64,000 nt of DNA from Casuarina equisetifolia (taxonomy: Eukaryota > Streptophyta > Magnoliopsida > Fagales > Casuarinaceae). This document shows, one piece after another, positions 56,746-64,000 of this stretch. Within the stretch, counting starts at the first letter, position 1; each line of letters opens with the position of its first letter. Under the pieces are notes generated by a model that saw nothing but the letters and a program-made list of their open reading frames with translations, was not told where the DNA came from and searched no databases. The stretch is from positions 16,666,501 through 16,730,500 of the forward strand of contig CM052360.1 of the NCBI GenBank assembly GCA_028551475.1, in the 5' to 3' direction. The position numbers were made by a program, and so were the translations under genes.

Positions 56746-57125
56746 ATACAACATTCCTTTATTATGATGGTCAAATCATTAGACCAAAAGAAAAAAAAAA
56801 TCATTATACCAATGTAGTGTTGCATTGCCCAAGTGAAAAGGTTTTGCTTTCCCTTAAACAAATCCAATCTGTCAAAATTCCCTTGTTCAAATCACCACAA
56901 AGTAGTAGGCGAAGGAAGTTTTCTACACCTTGCTTGTGGACGAGTGACCATTGCAAAGGCCGATATCTTGATCCATTACATTAGCATGTAACATACCATT
57001 CATAATAAACACCACGATAAAAGAATAGTAAGCAAAGAAGACCGAAAATGAGAAAAAAGAATTCACTTTTACCCCCCCAACCCTTACTTAAGCGAATGAG
57101 GATTCCTAACCTTGGCTGTTGCAAG

Positions 57126-57571
57126 TGTTAGAAAAGAAAACTTTACAAGATTTGCGTAGACAGATCTAAAACACCTTTAAATGATTTTGATTTAGCAAAC
57201 AAACAAAATGAAATAGATAGAAACATACCGCTCTTGCGTTTCATTCTTTCGGTGTCGTAAACCCAATAATGTTCTTTGGAATTCGGGCTTAGGCAAATAT
57301 TCTCTATTCTCATAAGAATTATTAGCTCGATGAGAGAACTTAGGTTTCGTCTCTTTGTGAAAAACAACCTTATGAAACCCTAAGAATAATATGAATTTAT
57401 ATCATGAGCTAGAGGATAAGACCTAGCCTTACCTTATGTGTAACCCAATAGGCCCACTCATCACAGTCCTATTTGGTTAGCCACGGCCCACATTAGCTAG
57501 TCCATATTTAGAACTCATGGACCAACATAATATAGCTTACTTAAGTAAGCTTAATAAAAATTAAGCTAACA
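57126..57571 (-). repeat. 3' LTR of Copia element E
   Basis: 446 bases. It matches 63645-64000 closely over the part visible in the window, with scattered substitutions. Confidence 0.9.
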
Positions 57572-58017
57572 TTCTCCCACTTGGGCTATATTAAATTGAA
57601 ATTATGTGCATCTTTACATTGATCCAGAAATCGGTCTTAACTAGAATCTAACCATATGAGATCTTAAACTCTGAATCACACCAGTAACTATACCTATTAA
57701 GTGATATAGCACCAATCATGACCGTAAAATTTTCAATCTCTTAAGACGGATAAATATGGTGATGTGGCAACTATATAACACTTCAACAACTTCTGTATGT
57801 GTTATTATTGTTGTCAGTCTAATTCTCTCTCCTTCGATAATAAAATGTCATCAGAGAATTTACTTTATGGTTCCAATGAACCTTTAACATATCTTGTACT
57901 TTATAACTCGAGTGTAATTTTATATGTTACAAGATATCCTTATGGCTAACTAATTTCAATCAATACTTAAGATATTCTTTTACCTGAAGTCTTTAAAGAG
58001 AAAATTAAAAGCTCCCA

Positions 58018-61000
58018 CTATACAAAAGCATCCCATGATGTCACTAAGCCCATGCTATTGACATGTCTATCATAAACACAAGGGCTTAGACCTTTAGTAA
58101 GTGGATTAGCTATCATATCAACTGTACTAATCGACTCTACTGAAATTTCACCTTCCTTAACCTTTTCCTTTATGGTTAAATACTTTATGTCTATATGTTT
58201 GGACCCTCCTAGACTTTTGTTATTGTTAATAAAAAATACTGTGGCTCTATTATCATAGTATAACTTGATTGATTTATTAACAAAATCAAAGTCTTGTAAT
58301 TCTTTTATGAGGTTCTTTAGCCAAACAACTTGAATGGATGCTCCATAGCATGCCATAAATTCTGAATGCATGGTTGAAGATGTCATTATTGTCTGTTTTA
58401 AGCTTTTCCATGAAATGGCTCATCCTACCATCATAAACACATATCCTGAGGTAGATTTCCAATCATCTTTACATTTAGCAAAATCTGAATCTGTATACCC
58501 AACTAACTCTAGTTCCTTACATGCCTGTAAGTCATCATACAATCTTTTGTTCTCTTTAAGTACTGTAAGACTTTCTTAATAGCTACCCAATGCTCTTGTT
58601 CAAGATTCGATTGATATCTTTTAAGAAGTCCTATTATAAAAGCTATGTCAAGGCGTGTACAAACCTGGGCATACATAATACTACCAAGCGCACTCGCATA
58701 TGGTATATTCTTCATTAAAGCTTTCTCTTCCTCTGTCTCAGGGCATTGATCTTTATTTAATTTATCATTATTATAGATTGGCACCTTGCCTCCTTTACAA
58801 TTTTTCATGTTATACCGTTTAAGAATTCAACTTATATATGCCTTTTGAGAAAGCCCTAATAAACGACGAGAACGGTCCCTTTAAATTTCAATCCCTAAAA
58901 CATAAGTTGCTTCACCGAGATCCTTCATAGCAAACTAAGTTGACAATAATTCTTTAGTCTCATGAAGTAACGTTTGACTATTACTCGCAAGCAAAATGTC
59001 ATCCATATAAAGGATAAGAAAGATCGGAGTGCTCCCATTGATCTTGGTGTATATACAACGATCTACCCTATTCTCCACAAAACCATATGAAGTGATAAAA
59101 CTATCAAACTTTATGTACCATTGTTTATAAGTCTGCTTTAATCTATAAATAGACTTCTTAAGTCTGAAAACAAGTTTGTCTCTTCCTTTCATTTTAAAAC
59201 CTTTAGGCTATTTCATATATACTGTTTCATCTAGAATTCCATTTAGAAAAGCAGTTTTAACATCCATTTGGTGCAATTCCATATCAAAACGAGCTACAAG
59301 AGTCATTATGATTCTAAAGGAATCTTTAGAAGAGATTGGAGAAAAAGTTTCATTATAATCTATTCCTTCTTTCTGTATGAAACCTTTTGCTACTAATCTA
59401 GCTTTAAACTTTTCAACTTGTCCAGTAGAACTCCTTTTAGTCTTATATACCTATTTATAACAAACAGGTTTACGACCTTTAGATAACTTAACAAGTTCTC
59501 AAACATCATTATGCTTCATCGATTGCATTTCATCTTGCATTGCATTTAACCACAACTTTGCTTGAGAACTCGATATTGCTTCTGTATATGTTATTGGATC
59601 CTTCATAACTCCTATATCATAATCATGTTTACCCAAATAAGCTAAATAATTTGGATGAATTGCAGATCTTCTTTCTCTAGTTGATCTTCGAAGTATAGGC
59701 TCAGAATCTTGATTTTGCACTGGTTGTTCCTCAATTGGATTTGTATCTGATGATGAAGGCTTAAAAGTCCTTACAATTGGTACTATAGGCAATTTTATTT
59801 CTTGATTAGGTAAAGAAAACGTCATAGATGTGCCTATTTCATTTGCATCCTAAATAGGTGGAGGAGTACTACTAACATTTCTGCTATATCAAGTTCCAAA
59901 AATTTTACAGTTTGAGACTCTACAATTCTAGTTCCTCCAGATGGGTTATAAAAATGATATCCCTTAGAATGGTCAGGATAAGAAATAAAATAACATCTTG
60001 TAGTCTTTGAATCCAACTTACCTAGAGTTGGATTATACAATCTTACTTTTGCAGGATATCCCCAAACTTTTAAATGATTTAAACTAAGTACTCGACTAGT
60101 CCACAACTCAAATAACGTAAATGGAACAACATTTGTGGGTACTTAGTTGAGTATATAAAGAGTTGTTTTCAAAGCTTCTCCCCATAAGAAACCAAGTAAA
60201 TTGGTTGTACTAACCATACTACGCACCATATTCATAAGAGTCATGTTACGTCTTTCAGCTACACCATTTTGTTCAGGACTCCCTAGCATTGTGAATTGAG
60301 CAACTATTCCAAAGTGTTCTAAATATTGAGCGAACGGGCCTTTAAGCTGTCTAGCATCGCCATGTTTGTCATAATATTCTCCCCTTCTATATGATCTAAC
60401 AACCTTGATTATTTTTTCCAATTGTTTTTCAACCTCAGTCTTGAAAATCTTGAATTTATCAAGAGACTCAGACTTTTCCTTAATCAAATTCAAGAAACCA
60501 TAACGGGAAAAATTATCTATAAATGTAATAAAATATGCATTTCTACATAAGGTTGATGTATAGGGTCCACTAATATTAGTGTGTATGATCTCTAAGAGAT
60601 CAGAACTGTGATTTGCAATATTTTTCTTAATCTTGACTATTTTACCTTTATGACAATTAACACATGTTTCTAGATCATCTTTAAGAGGAGGAAGAATGTT
60701 AAACTTTATCAATCTATCTATTCTTTCTCTAGAAATGTGAGCAAGCCTTTTATGCCACAACATGTATGATTGCTCTTTAGGTAGAGACCTTTTGGGAACA
60801 ACCTTTTCACTATTGTAGACATTATAGGGAGATAATGGTAATTGATATAAACCATATGATAAAACACAAGATCCAACTTGATTTGAATTGTAAAACAAAG
60901 TAATCATTGAATTCTTTATTTTAAACACATAACCATCCATGTCTAAAACAGAAACTGAAATTAAATTTTGTCTAAAAGACGGTATATAAAAAATGTTCTT

Positions 61001-62056
61001 CAATAACATTTGAAAACCAGAATATAATGTCAAAATAATATCTCCTACAAAGTCTATAGGGACTTTAGCATTATTTCCAATTGTAAGCTATAGTTCATCT
61101 TTATTTGGTTTCCACTTGTTTATGAACCCCTGAATGGTAAATGCAACATGATTAGTTGCACCAGTATCGAGCCACCAAGAACTTGATGGGGCTACAGATA
61201 AATTAGATTCACAAACAAAAACCAAAGAACTATTACCTACTGGCTTGCGCTTTAGAAGCCAAGATTTGTACTTGTTACACTTCTTCTTCATGTGACCTTT
61301 CTTCTTACAGAAGAAGTAATGTTCACTTTCTTTCTTAAAGAGTATTTTCTTGACCCCACCTTTATGACTAAATGAATTCACATTCTTAGAGGTTGAAGGA
61401 ATACTTGGATGACTTGGTACAACTACTCTTCTTCCTTTTCCTATATTTGAATTGGGTGAATACATTACTATGTGTGACTTGTCTCACTTCAATTTCTTTT
61501 CTTCAGCTACTACTTTAGCAATAAGATCATTAAAAGACCAACTCTCTTCTTGATTATTATAGGTGGTCTTGATTATTTCAAATTCAAGAGGAAGCGAATT
61601 CAGAGCATGGTGGACAACACATGCATTAGGGAGTGATACATCCAATGCTTTAAGCTTTGTTTGATAATCTACCATTCTGATGATGTAATCTCTTACATCA
61701 CCAGCACCATCATACTTCATGACATATAATGCTTGAAGAAGTTGCCCTGTTTCAACATTTGAAGATGCTCGATACTTGCTTTCTACAGCATCCTTAAATG
61801 CCTTAGTTGTTCCATCCACAGGCAACCCACTCTTAAGATGATCCATGATTGACCTTTTCATGGATAATAAACAAATACGATTGCTCCTTGTCCATGATTC
61901 AAAATCTTTCTTTTGCTCTTCAGTACTATCTACAGTGAGAGCAGCTGACTGTTTTATAGTGAAAGCAGAATGAACATCTACCATCTTCATTGCGAACATA
62001 ACATATTCTTTCCATCTTTTAAAGTTCGCACCCGTAAGTGTCTTAATAGTTATCAT
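58018..62056 (-). pseudogene. Copia gag-pol polyprotein, element E, disabled
   Basis: Gag lies at 62056-61484 (190 aa), broken by a stop from the next segment (61465-61088), which holds a zinc knuckle (FFCKKKGHMKKKC, the first Cys replaced by Tyr) and the protease site WWLDTGATNH. Integrase lies at 61033-60143: HKRLAHIS is the zinc part. The first catalytic Asp is Asn (IIHTNISGPY) and the second is Tyr (VRSYRRGEYY); the Glu in GVAERRN remains. The reading frame is the same down to about 59850, then shifts. RT has LYMDDILLAS (about 59000) in the second frame, and RNase H (58386-58018, with AIYYDN-like LYYDNRATVF) is in a third. About six stops and two frameshifts are visible. The proteins cannot be made in full. 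Confidence 0.9.
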
Positions 62057-62820
62057 TTGGTTGTTGATAGAAAAGGTGATTGAAAGTGAGCCAATGCAAG
62101 ATTAGTAATATACGAGTACAATATAAATACAATCACATACTTGGAGATTCACAAACTCTATCATGTAAACACCTTTGGGCAGAATACATAACAAATCAAT
62201 GTAAAATCTCAGCATAGTAAAGGCCATGAGTATATTCTAATTTTCATAATCTACCACCTTTGGGTGTATAGAATAATCCAATTAGTCTAAATACATGCAT
62301 TTCAACTATTCAACTCTTTATGTTATAATATATAATCACTTCCTTTGGAATATAATTATATACTAAAACGAAAACGTCCCCCTCTACATGAGAAAACTTC
62401 TTTTGAACACAATTAAGTTGTGCCACTTTGGCAGTCACAACTTAATTGGATCATTCCCATACGTAGGATATGCTTTATGTACTCATTAAAATATTAATAA
62501 ACATTGTAACACAATTAACTAAATGCATGCTATATTTACATATACTACCATAATAGCATACAAAGTATGTATATGAACAAGCTTAAGCATGATAGAAAGA
62601 AAACAAAGTGTCAACATACATGTTCTAAACTTTAAAGCATCAAAAGAAACTGAAAAGATATATAAAACATATAATATAATATATCAAAATGTATGTTATT
62701 CAAAACTACACACTTTAGTTCAAACCACGCTCAATTTGGACCACCCACGCGCTCTTACGCGTCAGTCAAAGTTTTTGGTCAAAATGGTTGATTTTTTTTT
62801 TTTACCGTTGATCGTTGACC

Positions 62821-63060
62821 GGGTCGGGTTGATCCTTGACCAGGTTAGGCCCATGGACCCAAATGGGTTAGACTAGGTTGACTCGAGTGAGCCGAACCTG
62901 GATGGGTTGGATTGAGTTAACCCAAATGGGCCAAACCCAAGGACCCAATGGGCTAAATTGGGTTAACCCAAATGGGCCGAATTGGGCCTACCTTGATGGG
63001 CCAAGCCGGCCCAACCCAAATGGGTTGAACCACCCTAACTTGGTTCCAGCCCAGTTGGGT
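62821..63060. repeat. GGGTT/AACCC-rich minisatellite in the leader of element E
   Basis: Words such as aacccaaatggg, ggattgagttaaccc and ttgggcc recur at irregular spacing over about 240 bases in an element that is otherwise AT-rich. The local base composition differs clearly from both flanks. Confidence 0.65.
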
Positions 63061-63630
63061 CTGGACCCGAATGACCGGAGAAGCGGGTCAATCCACCTGT
63101 TTGAGTCGAAAACGACTCGAACAGAACTCGAATGAACCTTGAATGATTTTGTTCGCGATTCGCTTATTCGTGCAAAATTTGCACGAAATAATCACCGATT
63201 TCTGGCATAAAACTACTAGAAATTGGTAGAAAAATATTTCTTTTGGCTGATTAGGTCACGAAAAATACCAAATTAGAACCCAAAAATTTAAGTTTTCGGC
63301 TAAAACTCAAAAACACTATGAAAATGTGATTTTTGTGCTAAAAGTTCATGTAGATCTGTAGATCTACATGCACAGAAGCTGATTGTAGGGAGTAAAATCT
63401 CAATTGGATCAAAATTTCATCAAATTTTGCATGATTAAGAGATTTGGGATTTTTGTAATTTGAAATTTTCAAAAATCACGTTTGTAACCCAAAGAATCCA
63501 AAAATTGTTTTCATCAAATCATAAAAAATACCTAAATGTTCAGGAAATCACATTTTAAACCAAACCAAAAACAAAAATGAATTTGTAAACCAAATAAAAT
63601 CAAAACGGATTTTAGACCTTATCTACGATG

Positions 63631-63642
63631 GCTCTGATACCA
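63631..63642 (-). other. Primer-binding site of Copia element E
   Basis: The minus strand reads TGGTATCAGAGC, the exact plant Copia primer-binding sequence complementary to initiator tRNA-Met, two bases from the right-hand LTR. Confidence 0.9.
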
Positions 63643-63644
63643 CA

Positions 63645-64000
63645 TGTTAGAAAAGAAAACTTTATAGAATCTGTGTAAACAGATCTAAAATACTTTTAAA
63701 TAATTTTGATTTAGCAAACAAACAAAATAGAATAGATAGAAACATACCGCTCTTGCGATTCATTCTTTCGGTGTCGTAAACCCAATAATGCTCTTTGGAA
63801 TTCAAGCTTAGGCGAATATCCTCTATTCTCATAAGAATCACTGACTCGATGAGAGAACTTAGGTTTCTTCTCTTTGTAAAAAGCAACCTTATAAAACCCT
63901 AAGAACAATATGAATTTATATCATGAGTTAGAGGATAAGACCTAGTCTTACCTTATGTGCAACCTAATAGGCCCTTTCATCACGGCCCTATTTGTTTAGC
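63645..64000 (-). repeat. 5' LTR of Copia element E (partial)
   Basis: 356 of about 446 expected bases are present before the window stops. It starts tgttagaaaag and follows the left copy base for base with few changes. Confidence 0.9.

Larger units (their letters stand above)
57126..64000 (-). mobile_element. Ty1/Copia LTR retrotransposon, element E, minus strand, cut by the window end
   Basis: LTRs lie at 57126-57571 and from 63645 past the window end, both reading tgttagaaaagaaaacttta on the + strand. The primer-binding site is a perfect TGGTATCAGAGC on the minus strand (63642-63631). The polypurine tract GTGGGAGAA (57580-57572, minus) abuts the left LTR, which starts TGTTAGC in the element's own direction and ends CTAACA. 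Gag, protease, integrase, RT and RNase H follow in Copia order from 62056 to 58018. The left flank of the insertion is gcaag; the matching right flank is outside the window. About 1.5 kb of leader lies between PBS and gag. Confidence 0.93.

Noticed and set aside
57143..57367. A 74-codon minus-strand frame and its near twin at 63662-63886
   Set aside because: Both are the same segment of the two LTRs of Copia element E, so their similarity reflects the repeat and not a conserved gene.

Overview
This is a stretch of flowering-plant nuclear DNA. It is AT-rich, its genes have many introns with GT-AG borders, plant-type protein families are present, and about half of the window is decayed LTR retrotransposons. 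The gene set and the loose, repeat-laden spacing suggest a woody eudicot such as grapevine, but the species is an inference and is not proven by anything in the window. No bacterial features, CRISPR arrays, rRNA or convincing tRNA genes were found.

Layout. (1) 267-6581, + strand: a complete 14-exon gene for the TFIIIB subunit B'' (BDP1) of RNA polymerase III, with an unusual repeated N-terminal region. (2) 9435-15133, + strand, and 15894-20203, - strand: two complete Sec14-nodulin (SFH) phosphatidylinositol-transfer genes lying tail to tail. They share the same 14-exon plan, so they are an inverted local duplication. (3) 20.2-23.9 kb: intergenic DNA. (4) 23.9-46 kb: a transposon island. It holds a degenerate Copia element with a target-site duplication (23901-30121), a tandem array of TRIM-like mini-LTRs (30818-32053), a second Copia element inserted there (32054-37362), an inverted set of the same mini-LTRs (37363-37965), unrecognised DNA, a minus-strand Copia remnant (about 41.7-44.5 kb) and a Gypsy integrase remnant (about 45-45.8 kb). 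(5) 49622-53048, + strand: a complete 10-exon bifunctional dihydrofolate reductase-thymidylate synthase gene with one GC-AG intron. (6) 54341-55795, - strand: a broken BCS1/AATP1-type AAA-ATPase pseudogene. (7) 57126 to the window end: a minus-strand Copia element with matching LTRs, a canonical primer-binding site and a disabled polyprotein.

The four intact genes are cellular housekeeping or membrane-trafficking genes (Pol III initiation, phosphoinositide transfer, folate and dTMP synthesis). Apart from the SFH pair they share no common pathway. The observations most worth a second look are the phase-1 exon modules repeated in BDP1, the inverted SFH pair with diverged C-terminal tails, and the roughly 7-kb inverted composite of TRIM LTRs around a Copia insertion. 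Exon borders were read by eye from splice sites, reading phase and paralogue comparison. No alignments or database searches were run.
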